Shown here: piece after piece, positions 31,137 through 38,848 of the stretch
Layout: each line of letters starts with the position of its first letter
Position numbering within the stretch: position 1 is the stretch's first letter
Assembly (NCBI RefSeq): GCF_014203555.1
Contig: NZ_JACHJH010000007.1
Coordinates: 173,140 to 237,139, forward strand
From: Streptomyces olivoverticillatus
GTDB lineage: Bacteria > Actinomycetota > Actinomycetes > Streptomycetales > Streptomycetaceae
Direction of reading: 5' to 3'
DNA length: 64,000 nt
The notes under the pieces: model-generated
The model's input: only the letters and a program-made list of their open reading frames with translations
Databases searched by the model: none
Told to the model about the DNA's origin: nothing
Program-made: the position numbers and the translations under genes

Positions 31137-32516
31137 TCAGCCCCCGTCGGCGATGCGCGCCAGGCGCCGGGCCTCGGTGCGCGCCTCGCGGGCGATGGCG
31201 TCCTCGTCGGCTCCCGTGAGCCTGCCCTCCTCCACCACGGGACGGCCGCCCACGAGGGAGAGCGTGACGGGCGCGGGGGCGCCGAGCACGAGGGCGGCGA
31301 CGGGGTCGGCGATGGTGGAGTGGCCGAGCCCGTCGAACTTCCACAGCACGAGGTCGGCGAGCTTGCCGGGCTCCAGCGAGCCGATGTCCGCGGCCCGGCC
31401 GAGGACTTGGGCGCCGCCGTACGTGCCCAGCCGCAGCGCCCGGCGGACGTCCAGCGCCTTCTCGCCGCCCGAGAGCCGGTGGATCAGCAGGGCGTTGCGC
31501 AGCTCGGTGTGGAGTTCGCCGGACTCGTTGGAGGCGGTGCCGTCGACGCCGAGGCCGACGGGGACACCCGCGCGGAGCATGGCGGGGACGCGGGCGGTGC
31601 CGGCGCCGAGCCGGGCGTTGGAGGAGGGGCAGTGGGCGACGCCCGTGCCGGTGCGGGCGAAGGCGTCGATGTCGGAGTCGTTCATGTGGACGCAGTGGGC
31701 CATCCACACGTCGTCGCCGAGCCAGCCGGTGGACTCGAAGTAGTCGGTGGGGCCCATCCCGAACCGCTCCTTGCAGAAGCGCTCCTCCTCCACGGTCTCC
31801 GAGCCGTGTGTGTGCAGCCGTACGCCCTTGCGGCGGGCGAGCACGGCGGCCTCGCGCATCAGGTCGGTGGTGACGGAGAAGGGCGAGCAGGGCGCGACGC
31901 CGATGCGCAGCATCGAGTCGGGGGACGGGTCGTGGTGGGTGTCGATGGCCTCTTCGGTGGCGGCGAGGGCGGCTTCGGTGCTCTCCACGGCGAAGTCGGG
32001 GGGCAGGCCGCCGTCGGAGGCGCCGAGGTCCATCGAGCCGCGGGTGGGGTGGAAGCGGACGCCGAGTTCGCGGGCGGCGCGGATTTCGGCGCCCAGGAGG
32101 TCGCCGGAGCCGCGGGGGAAGACGTAGTGGTGGTCCATGGCGGTGGTGACGCCGCCGCGCACCATCATCGCGAGCGATCCGCGGGCGGCCGCGTGGACCA
32201 TGGGCTCGTCGATACGGGCCCAGACGGGGTAGAGGGCGACGAGCCAGTCGAAGAGGCTGTGGTCCTGGGCGAGGCCGCGGGTGAGCCACTGGTAGAAGTG
32301 GTGGTGGGTGTTGACCAGGCCGGGCGTGGCCAGGTGGCCGCTGCCGTCGATGCGGCGGACGTCCCCGGGCGGCTGTGCGGGGGCGGGCCCGGGGCCGAGG
32401 GATTCGATTCTGCTGCCCGCGATGACGATGTGGCCCGAGGCGTGTTCGGTGCCGGCGGCGTCGACGGTGGCGATGGCGCAGTTCTCGATGACGGTGCGCG
32501 GTGGGGGTGCGGCCAT
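31137..32516 (-). CDS. 8-oxoguanine deaminase (amidohydrolase)
   Basis: A 459-residue zinc deaminase of the ATZ/TRZ group. Metal and catalytic positions: NTHHHFYQWLTRG (His-x-His), HTHGSET, AHCVHMND and GVDGTASNES (Asp). THHHFYQ is characteristic of 8-oxoguanine deaminases, which convert 8-oxoguanine to urate; S-adenosylhomocysteine or guanine deaminases are related alternatives. Direct production of urate fits its position next to uricase. AGAGGA lies before the ATG. Confidence 0.85.
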   Translation of the reverse strand: MAAPPPRTVIENCAIATVDAAGTEHASGHIVIAGSRIESLGPGPAPAQPPGDVRRIDGSGHLATPGLVNTHHHFYQWLTRGLAQDHSLFDWLVALYPVWARIDEPMVHAAARGSLAMMVRGGVTTAMDHHYVFPRGSGDLLGAEIRAARELGVRFHPTRGSMDLGASDGGLPPDFAVESTEAALAATEEAIDTHHDPSPDSMLRIGVAPCSPFSVTTDLMREAAVLARRKGVRLHTHGSETVEEERFCKERFGMGPTDYFESTGWLGDDVWMAHCVHMNDSDIDAFARTGTGVAHCPSSNARLGAGTARVPAMLRAGVPVGLGVDGTASNESGELHTELRNALLIHRLSGGEKALDVRRALRLGTYGGAQVLGRAADIGSLEPGKLADLVLWKFDGLGHSTIADPVAALVLGAPAPVTLSLVGGRPVVEEGRLTGADEDAIAREARTEARRLARIADGG

Positions 32517-32567
32517 GGTCGGTGTCCTCTGGGGGTGTGCAGACGCGGGGTGTACGGCCGTGGGGTG

Positions 32568-33467
32568 TCAAAGGTTCGTCAGGTCCGCCGGTATGCCGGC
32601 CTCGGCGCCGTCGCGCAGGATGGTCGCCTCGATGAGGCCGTAGGGGCGGTCGGCCGCGAAGTAGACCTCGTTGTCGTTCTTGAGGCCGAAGGGTTCCAAG
32701 TCGGCGAGGAAGTGGTGCTTGTTGGGGAGGGAGAGCCGGATTTCGTCGATGCCGGGACACTTGTCGATGACGCGGGCGCCCATTTGGTAGAGCGTCTGCT
32801 GGAGGGAGAGGGAGTAGGTCTCGGCGAAGGCGTGCAGCAGGTGCTCCCGCACCTGCGCGTAGGAGTGGTCCCAGTGGCCCGGTTCCGGTTCGGCTCCGTC
32901 GGTGCCGGAGTGCCGCCACCGGGCGTGCACTTCGGTCGCGAGGATGCGGTCGGCGGTCTCGGGCAGCGTGGTGTAGCGGTCCTTGACGTAGCCGCGGAAC
33001 TCCGAGTCGGTGGAGTTCATGACGACGAGGTCCTTGAGCCCCGAGATGATCTGCCAGCCGTCCGGCCCGCCGGCGTAGGTGATCTGCGCGGTGCGCGTCT
33101 CCTGGTTCGTGCGGACGAAGGAGTGGCGCTTGGGCCCGGGGGTCTCGATGCGTTCCCAGGCGTACTCCTCCACCCGGATGCGGGCGGTGGTGATGGACTG
33201 CCGGCTGGTGACGAAGTGCCGGGCGAGGTGAATGCCGAACTGCTCGGCCGAGGCGATGCCGTGTTCCTTGGCGAAGGCGAAGACGGTGTTCTTGGTGGCG
33301 TCCGTGGTCAGGACGTTGGCGTTGGATCCGGACAGATGGACCTCGTCCATGTCGCCGGAGAGGGAGACGGAGACGTTGAGGTCCTTGATGTGGTGCGTGG
33401 CGCCGTCGCGGACAATTCTGACGACGCGGTTCTCGGCCTTGCCGTACTGGTTCTGACCAAGGATCAC
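32568..33467 (-). CDS. Urate oxidase (uricase)
   Basis: A 299-residue cofactor-free oxidase converting urate to 5-hydroxyisourate. Tandem T-fold halves carry the family residues NANVLTTDATKNTVFAFAKE (catalytic Thr in the TDATKN context), GLKDLVVMNSTDSEF and LPNKHHFLADL. A GTG start follows AGGGAG. It lies 4 bp after HIU hydrolase in the OHCU decarboxylase-HIU hydrolase-uricase operon, which makes S-allantoin. Confidence 0.96.
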   Translation of the reverse strand: MILGQNQYGKAENRVVRIVRDGATHHIKDLNVSVSLSGDMDEVHLSGSNANVLTTDATKNTVFAFAKEHGIASAEQFGIHLARHFVTSRQSITTARIRVEEYAWERIETPGPKRHSFVRTNQETRTAQITYAGGPDGWQIISGLKDLVVMNSTDSEFRGYVKDRYTTLPETADRILATEVHARWRHSGTDGAEPEPGHWDHSYAQVREHLLHAFAETYSLSLQQTLYQMGARVIDKCPGIDEIRLSLPNKHHFLADLEPFGLKNDNEVYFAADRPYGLIEATILRDGAEAGIPADLTNL

Positions 33468-33471
33468 GGTG

Positions 33472-33834
33472 CTAGCTCCCTCGGTATACGGAGTAGCCGA
33501 ACGGACTGAGCAGCAGGGGTACGTGGTAGTGCTCGCCCGGTGCGACGGCGAAGGCCACCGTCACCTCCGGGAAGAAGGCTGCGCCGTCGGCCGGCTCGTG
33601 GGACAGATAGGTCTCGGCCTCGAAGCGAAGCCTCGCGTGGACGGCGCCCGCCGGGAGCGGCGGAAGATCCGTGCACCGGCCGTCGGCGTCGGTGCTCGAG
33701 GCTCCGGCCGCGGTCCATGCGCCGTCGCCTCGGTCCCGGACGGCCAGCTCGACGGTGATCCCCGCGGCGGGGCGTCCGGCCGCGGTGTCCAGGACGTGGG
33801 TGGAGACGGATGCGCTCGTCGGCTGGGTGCTCAT
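33472..33834 (-). CDS. 5-Hydroxyisourate hydrolase (transthyretin-like)
   Basis: A 120-residue transthyretin-fold enzyme acting on the uricase product. The hallmark C-terminus YSVYRGS is present, with the N-terminal STHVLDTAAGRPA (active-site His) and HYHVPLLLSPFGYS. The ATG overlaps the upstream OHCU decarboxylase stop by ATGA. No N-terminal OHCU fusion or signal sequence is seen. Confidence 0.95.
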   Translation of the reverse strand: MSTQPTSASVSTHVLDTAAGRPAAGITVELAVRDRGDGAWTAAGASSTDADGRCTDLPPLPAGAVHARLRFEAETYLSHEPADGAAFFPEVTVAFAVAPGEHYHVPLLLSPFGYSVYRGS

Positions 33835-34379
33835 GGCCGGGTCGCTCCTTCGCTCACGGGGTGGACGGCCAGCCGGGCCAGCCGGAGGCGGTTGATTCTG
33901 CCCAACTCCCCACGAACGATCTCGCGCTCGCGTTCCGGTGTGTTGTCCATCCGGTTACGGATAGCGTCATACAGGTGTTCGGCGGTGAGGTCGGTGGCGC
34001 AGATGAGGAAGACGTGCCCGAACTTCTCCTGGTAGGCCAGGTTGAGCTCCAGCATCTCCGCTCTGAGCCCGGCGGGGGCCCCGGCCATGCCGCGCTGCTC
34101 GCGCGCGGAGACCGGATCCCCCGGTGCGGGCCGCCCGATCGGCGGATGCCCGGCCACCGCCTCGTCGAGGTCGCCGGTGCCCAGTGCCGCCACGGCGGCA
34201 TCACTGGCACCGAGCAGCGCTTCGGCATCGGGGTACGGCCGCCGGGCGAGGATCTCCCTCGCCCACGCGGCACTGGCACAGACCTCCCGCAGCAGGGCCA
34301 GCGCCACATCGCCGTCGGCCGCATTGAACCGGGCGAGCCCCGGCATGGCACTCGCGGGAGAAGTCGAACTCGAAGTCAC
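33831..34379 (-). CDS. OHCU decarboxylase
   Basis: A 182-residue all-helical enzyme decarboxylating 2-oxo-4-hydroxy-4-carboxy-5-ureidoimidazoline to S-allantoin. The catalytic His is in AGHPPIG and the Glu in YQEKFGHVFLICATD. The GTG at 34379 follows GGAGG. It is first in the urate operon. A promoter whose -35 overlaps a putative AllR operator lies immediately upstream. Confidence 0.94.
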   Translation of the reverse strand: MTSSSTSPASAMPGLARFNAADGDVALALLREVCASAAWAREILARRPYPDAEALLGASDAAVAALGTGDLDEAVAGHPPIGRPAPGDPVSAREQRGMAGAPAGLRAEMLELNLAYQEKFGHVFLICATDLTAEHLYDAIRNRMDNTPEREREIVRGELGRINRLRLARLAVHPVSEGATRP

Positions 34380-34425
34380 GGCAACCTCCGTGGCGCTTCG
34401 GACGGCGCTCGGATGAGCTGCGCAT

Positions 34426-34454
34426 AGCTAACGCCTTCGGCAACACGGCGTCAA
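34426..34454 (-). promoter_or_regulatory. Probable promoter of the urate operon
   Basis: Minus-strand TTGACG (34454-34449), 17-bp spacer, TTAGCT (34431-34426). The -35 lies inside the palindrome at 34450-34466. Confidence 0.5.
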
Positions 34455-34466
34455 CAGTTTGTTGAA
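34450..34466. promoter_or_regulatory. Putative AllR operator of the urate operon
   Basis: GTCAACAGTTTGTTGAA: arms TCAAC/GTTGA around 5 bp, matching the allB/allR site. Overlap with the -35 suits repression. Confidence 0.6.
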
Positions 34467-34496
34467 AATGGAGGGGCGTTGAAAAAGGAGGGCCGG

Positions 34497-34847
34497 CTAC
34501 TCCCGGTTCAGGTAGTTGTAGACCGTGAAGCGGCTGACTCCCAGGGCCGTCGCGACGGTTTCGACGCCGTGGCGGAGGGTGAAGGCGCCGCGGGCCTCGA
34601 GATTGCGGACCACCGACTGTTTGGTCTTGCGGTCCAGGTCCGCCAGCGGCATGCCGTGGCGGCGTTCGAGGTCGGCGAGGATGCCGTCCAGGGAGTCGGA
34701 CAGCCGCGGCAGCCGCACGGCGACGACCGGCCGGCCCTCCCAGGAGAGGACCACGTCATCGGCTTCGGCCTGCTCCGGTTCGAGGAGGCTGCCCCCCATG
34801 GCGGCCACCAGCGGGGCGACCGCCGCACGGAACGGGTGCTCGCTCAC
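34497..34847 (-). CDS. Small HTH regulator (YheO/DauR-type C-terminal HTH)
   Basis: A 116-residue protein. The N-terminal half has a small beta-rich region (VVLSWEGRPVVAVRLP). The C-terminal half is a DNA-binding helix-turn-helix (VETVATALGVSRFTVYNYLN, about residues 95-114) like the TyrR/YheO type. It lacks the PAS-like domain of full-length YheO proteins (about 240 aa). Its GTG overlaps the stop of the thiamine-binding-like gene (GTGA). Its likely targets are the adjacent purine or glyoxylate genes. Confidence 0.75.
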   Translation of the reverse strand: MSEHPFRAAVAPLVAAMGGSLLEPEQAEADDVVLSWEGRPVVAVRLPRLSDSLDGILADLERRHGMPLADLDRKTKQSVVRNLEARGAFTLRHGVETVATALGVSRFTVYNYLNRE

Positions 34848-35095
34848 GCACCCTCTCCCTCAACCACGTTGACCTGCAACGACACCCGCGTCGCCCCCGC
34901 CCCCAGCGACCTGCGCAGCAGCTCGTCGAGCGCGGTGAGGACGGCGTCGGCGCGGCCTTCGACGGTATTGCCGAACGGGCCCACCTCGACGGCGTCCAGG
35001 CCTGCGCCCTGGACCACCTCGCGGGCCACCACCGCATGCCGTGGGGGCTCGTCGAGGTCGAACGGTTCGGTCGTGAACTCCACTCTCAATCGCAC
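34844..35095 (-). CDS. MTH1187/YkoF-like thiamine-binding protein
   Basis: An 83-residue ferredoxin-like-fold protein resembling the MTH1187 (DUF77) family, proposed to bind thiamine. The pattern VEVGPFGNTVEGRADAVLTA followed by TRVSLQVNVVEG is the family core. The start is GTG at 35095 with no visible ribosome site; TACGTT six bases upstream suggests a possible leaderless message. It is divergent from the hyi-glxR-gcl operon, whose Gcl needs thiamine diphosphate. Confidence 0.65.
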   Translation of the reverse strand: MRLRVEFTTEPFDLDEPPRHAVVAREVVQGAGLDAVEVGPFGNTVEGRADAVLTALDELLRRSLGAGATRVSLQVNVVEGEGA

Positions 35096-35192
35096 GCGGC
35101 CAACGTACTGGGCGCGGGCCGCACCCGGGCAGGGGCTCTTGACAGCTCCGGAGCTCCGGCGTCACTCTCCCCTCCGAGTAATGGAAGTTGTT

Positions 35193-35207
35193 TTCCGCAT
35201 TACGGAA
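35193..35207. promoter_or_regulatory. TTCC-N7-GGAA element upstream of hyi
   Basis: TTCCGCATTACGGAA, with perfect 5-bp arms TTCCG/CGGAA, lies 18 bp before the hyi start. An extra GGAA half-site (35183-35186) lies upstream. A consensus TTGACA sits at 35139-35144, without a clear -10. Confidence 0.4.
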
Positions 35208-35224
35208 CACGGAAGGAACTCGCC

Positions 35225-36043
35225 GTGCCGCGAGCTCACCGATTCGACGTCAACCTCTCGATCCTCTTCACCGGGCTGCCGCTGCTGGAGCGGCCCGCGG
35301 CCGCTGCGGCCGCCGGGTTCACCGAGGTCGAGCTGTGGTGGCCCTGGCCGGACTCCCCCACGCCGCCCGAGGCCGAACTGGCCGCCCTGCGCCAGGCGTT
35401 GACCGATGCCGGGACACAGCTGGTCGGGCTGAACTTCTACGCCGGGCGGTTGCCGGGGCCCGACCGGGGCGCGCTGTCGCTGCCGGGCGCGGAATCCGAG
35501 CGGTTCCGGGCCAACGTCGCCGTGGCCGCCGACTTCGCCCACTCCGTCGGGTGCCGGGCGCTCAACGCGCTCCACGGAAACCGCATCCAGGGCGCAGACC
35601 CCCGCCTCCAGGACGGCCTCGCCCTGGAGAACCTGGCGTACGCGGCGCAGGCCGCCGACCGCGTGGGGGCCATGCTGCTCATCGAGGCCCTCAACGCGGT
35701 GGAGTCCGCGCGCTATCCGGTCACCACCGCGGCGCAGGCCGTCGCCCTGGCCGACAAGGTCAACGCCACGACGGGCCTGGACAACGCGCGCTTCCTGATG
35801 GACCTCTACCACCTGGCCATGGGCGGCGAGGACCTGCCCGCGGTCATCGACCGCCACGCGGCCCGGGCCGGGCACGTGCAGATCGCGGACGTCCCGGGCC
35901 GTGGCGCCCCCGGCACGGGGGCGCTGCCGCTGGGCGAACTGCTGGGACGCCTGAGGAAGGCCGGGTACGAGGGCCCGATCGGCCTGGAGTACACGGCGCC
36001 CGGCGGCGGGCCCCCGGACTTCGCCTGGCTCGACCGCCTCTGA
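35225..36043 (+). CDS. hyi: Hydroxypyruvate isomerase
   Basis: A 272-residue TIM-barrel isomerase interconverting hydroxypyruvate and tartronate semialdehyde. The GTG at 35225 follows AAGGA with good spacing. Family features include FDVNLSILFTGLPLLERPAAA at the first strand, LNALHGNRI and IEALNAVESARYP (metal-ligand Glu), then HVQIADVPGRGAPGTG. It is the first gene of the hyi-glxR-gcl operon, which funnels glyoxylate to glycerate. Confidence 0.93.
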   Translation: MPRAHRFDVNLSILFTGLPLLERPAAAAAAGFTEVELWWPWPDSPTPPEAELAALRQALTDAGTQLVGLNFYAGRLPGPDRGALSLPGAESERFRANVAVAADFAHSVGCRALNALHGNRIQGADPRLQDGLALENLAYAAQAADRVGAMLLIEALNAVESARYPVTTAAQAVALADKVNATTGLDNARFLMDLYHLAMGGEDLPAVIDRHAARAGHVQIADVPGRGAPGTGALPLGELLGRLRKAGYEGPIGLEYTAPGGGPPDFAWLDRL

Positions 36044-36075
36044 TGGCTCGACCACCCTTGATGGAAAGGACCCCC

Positions 36076-36966
36076 ATGTCCGCACTTCCCCGCGTCGCCT
36101 GGATAGGCCTCGGCATCATGGGGGCACCCATGGCCGAAAACCTGCTCAAGGCCGGGTACTCCGTGACCGGTCACACCCTTGAGGCGCACAAGCTCGACCG
36201 GCTCGCGGCGAGCGGCGGAACCGCCGCCGCCTCGGTCCGCGAAGCCGTCCGGGGCGCCGACGTCGTCGTCACCATGCTCCCCGGCTCCCCCGACGTGGAG
36301 GCCGTCGCCCACGGCGAGGACGGCATCCTCGCCCATGCGGCTCCCGGCACCCTGCTCGTCGACATGTCGTCGGTCGACCCGCGGACCTCCGTCGCCCTCG
36401 CCGCGGCCGCCGCGCCCCGCCGCATCCGCGTGCTGGACGCGCCCGTGTCCGGCGGGGAGGCCGGTGCCGTCGAAGGCAGCCTGTCGATCATGGTCGGCGG
36501 CGGGGAGGGCGACTTCGACGAGGCCCGGCCGCTCTTCGCAGCGCTCGGCACCACCATCGTGCGCTGCGGCCCGCACGGCGCCGGCCAGACCGTGAAGGCC
36601 GCCAACCAGCTGATCGTCGCCGTGCACCTCCAGGCCGCCGCCGAAGCCGTCGTCTTCCTGCGGAAGGCCGGCGTCGACCTCGCCGCCGCCCTCGACGTGC
36701 TCGGCGGCGGTCTCGCCGGGTCGGCCGTCCTCGCCCGCAAGCGGGACAACTTCCTCGGCCACGCGTTCCCCCCGGGCTTCCGGATCGACCTGCACCACAA
36801 GGACATGGGCATCGTCACCACGGCCGCCCGCGCGCTGGGCGCCGCACTGCCCGTCGGCGGCCTCGTGGCCCAGCTGATCGCGGCGGCGCGCGCGCAGGGC
36901 GACGGCCACCTGGACCACTCGGCGCTGCTGCGCGGCGTCGAGCGGCTGTCGGGGGTGGCCTCGTGA
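36076..36966 (+). CDS. glxR: 2-Hydroxy-3-oxopropionate (tartronate semialdehyde) reductase
   Basis: A 296-residue beta-hydroxyacid dehydrogenase reducing tartronate semialdehyde to glycerate. The NAD(P) site is GLGIMGAPMAENLLKAGY at the N-terminus. The substrate motif DAPVSGGEAGA and the catalytic Lys in GAGQTVKAANQ are intact. AAAGGA lies 5 bases before the ATG. Its stop overlaps the gcl GTG. Confidence 0.94.
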   Translation: MSALPRVAWIGLGIMGAPMAENLLKAGYSVTGHTLEAHKLDRLAASGGTAAASVREAVRGADVVVTMLPGSPDVEAVAHGEDGILAHAAPGTLLVDMSSVDPRTSVALAAAAAPRRIRVLDAPVSGGEAGAVEGSLSIMVGGGEGDFDEARPLFAALGTTIVRCGPHGAGQTVKAANQLIVAVHLQAAAEAVVFLRKAGVDLAAALDVLGGGLAGSAVLARKRDNFLGHAFPPGFRIDLHHKDMGIVTTAARALGAALPVGGLVAQLIAAARAQGDGHLDHSALLRGVERLSGVAS

Positions 36967-38687
36967 CGCGGGCCGTCACCATGCCCGTCATGCAGGCGGC
37001 CGTGCACATCCTCAAGGACGAGGGCGTCGACGTCGCCTTCGGCTGCCCCGGCGCCGCGATCCTTCCGCTGTACAAGGCGATGGAGGTGTGCGGCGGCATC
37101 GAGCACCTGACCGTCCGCCACGAAGAGGGCGCGACACACATGGCCGACGGCTGGGCCCGTACCAACGGCCGCGTCGGCGTGGCCATCGCCACCTCCGGGC
37201 CGGGCGGCACCAACCTCGTCACCGGCCTGTACACGGCCTTCGCCGACTCCATCCCCATGCTCTGCATCACCGGCCAGGCCGTCTCCGGCAAGCTGCACCA
37301 AGAGGCCTTCCAGGCGGTCGACATCGTCTCGATCGCCCGGCCCGTCACCAAGTGGGCGGTGCAGATCAAGGAGGCCGCCCAGATCCCCTGGGTCTTCCGC
37401 GAGGCGTTCCGCATCGCCCGCGAGGGCCGGCCCGGGCCCGTCCTCATCGACATCCCGCTGGACATCGCCCGGCAGACGATCCGCTACGACGCCGCGACGG
37501 ACGCCCCGCTGCCCCTGCGGACCGCCCCGCCGCACCCGCCGCGCGTCGAGGCCGCCCTCGATCTGCTGCTGGCCGCACGGCGTCCGCTGGTCCTGGCCGG
37601 GGGCGGGGTGATCCTCGCCGAGGCGGCGGACGAGCTGCGGGCGCTGGTGGAGCACCTGCGGGTGCCGTTCCAGGTCACGCTGATGGGCAAGGGCGTCATC
37701 GAGGACGACCACGAGCTGCACCTGGGCACCACCGGCATCCAGACCTCGCAGCGGTATGCCAACGCCTCCTTCCTGGAGTCCGACTTCGTGCTCGCCGTCG
37801 GCGCCCGCTTCGGCGACCGGCACACCGGAGCCGACCTCTCCGTCTACCGGGGCGAGCGCACCTTCGTCCACGTGGACGTCGAACCCACCCAGCTCGGCAA
37901 GGTGATCGAACCCGACCTCGGCATCGTCTCCGACGCCCGGCTCTTCCTCGCGGCGCTGCTGGACGCCGCCAAGGCCCGCGGGTCGGCACCCGACTACGGC
38001 CCCTGGACCGAGCGCTGCCGGGAGCTGAAGCGGACGCTCGTCCGCCGCGAGGACTTCGATGCGGTCCCGGTCAAGGCGCCGCGGGTCTACAAGGAGATCA
38101 ACGAAGTCTTCGGCGCCGACACCTACTTCGTCACCGCCATCGGCCTGTACCAGATCTGGGGCGGACAGCACCAGAAGGCCCATCTGCCCCGCCGCTACCA
38201 GGTCTGCGGCCAGGCCGGGCCGCTGGGCTGGGAGGTCCCGGCCGCCATCGGCGTCAAGAAGGCGCTGGAGGGCATGGGCCGCGGCGGGACGGAAGTGGTG
38301 GGCATCGTCGGCGACTACGGCTTCCAGTACACCGTCGAGGAGCTGGCCGTCGCGGCGCAGTACGACGTGCCGTTCGTATTGATCATGCTCAACAACGAGT
38401 ACCTGGGCCTGATCCGGCAGGCGTCGCGCGGCTACGGAATGAACTACCAGGTCGACATCCACTACGACGAGAGCGGCACCGACAACGTCAAGCTCATGGA
38501 GGCGTACGGCTGCGCGGGGCGCCGCGTCACCGACCCCGCGGACATCCGGACCGCCATCGAGTGGGCCCGCAAGGAGGCCGTGTCGACCTCCCGGCCGGTG
38601 CTGGTCGAGATCATGATCGAGCGCGAGGCGAACACGCCGCACGGTCCGGACATCGACGCGGTCGAGGAGTTCGAGCCGCTGCCCTGA
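36963..38687 (+). CDS. gcl: Glyoxylate carboligase (ThDP enzyme)
   Basis: A 574-residue thiamine-diphosphate enzyme joining two glyoxylates into tartronate semialdehyde and CO2. It aligns with E. coli Gcl along its whole length from memory: FGCPGAAILPLYKAM, DSIPMLCITGQAV, EAFQAVDIVSIARPV, and in the PP domain GDYGFQYTVEELAV with NNEYLGLIRQ. Oddity: E. coli Gcl has Val51 (RHVEGASHM) in place of the catalytic Glu of other ThDP enzymes; here the segment is RHEEGATHM, with Glu54 at that position. The gene context (hyi, glxR, purine genes) still argues for Gcl. The start is GTG, coupled to glxR. Confidence 0.92.
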   Translation: MTRAVTMPVMQAAVHILKDEGVDVAFGCPGAAILPLYKAMEVCGGIEHLTVRHEEGATHMADGWARTNGRVGVAIATSGPGGTNLVTGLYTAFADSIPMLCITGQAVSGKLHQEAFQAVDIVSIARPVTKWAVQIKEAAQIPWVFREAFRIAREGRPGPVLIDIPLDIARQTIRYDAATDAPLPLRTAPPHPPRVEAALDLLLAARRPLVLAGGGVILAEAADELRALVEHLRVPFQVTLMGKGVIEDDHELHLGTTGIQTSQRYANASFLESDFVLAVGARFGDRHTGADLSVYRGERTFVHVDVEPTQLGKVIEPDLGIVSDARLFLAALLDAAKARGSAPDYGPWTERCRELKRTLVRREDFDAVPVKAPRVYKEINEVFGADTYFVTAIGLYQIWGGQHQKAHLPRRYQVCGQAGPLGWEVPAAIGVKKALEGMGRGGTEVVGIVGDYGFQYTVEELAVAAQYDVPFVLIMLNNEYLGLIRQASRGYGMNYQVDIHYDESGTDNVKLMEAYGCAGRRVTDPADIRTAIEWARKEAVSTSRPVLVEIMIEREANTPHGPDIDAVEEFEPLP

Positions 38688-38701
38688 CCGCGCCCCCGAC
38701 C

Positions 38702-38751
38702 CCGGGCGGCGGTGCCACCGTCCCGTCGCGCCCCGAGGCACCGCCGCCCGG
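38702..38751 (+). terminator. Terminator of the hyi-glxR-gcl operon
   Basis: A perfect 15-bp inverted repeat (ccgggcggcggtgcc at 38702-38716 and complement at 38737-38751) with a 20-nt loop starts 14 bp after the gcl stop. Confidence 0.75.
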
Positions 38752-38848
38752 ACCCTTGACGCCTTGGGCGAATCGCTCCCCGGCCGCGCCGACATCGTGG
38801 ACGATGGGGTACCCCACAACCCCTACGGACCCCTCGCTGGAGCCGAAG

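Noticed and set aside
28266..33509. A 1747-codon open frame on the plus strand
   Set aside because: It is antisense to five well-supported purine genes; its composition (Gly/Asp/Val/Arg-rich) is the usual mirror of high-GC coding DNA.
37088..38848. Open frame continuous with the zinc-ribbon gene running through gcl
   Set aside because: It is an out-of-frame reading of gcl; the real zinc-ribbon protein begins near 38849, after the gcl terminator.
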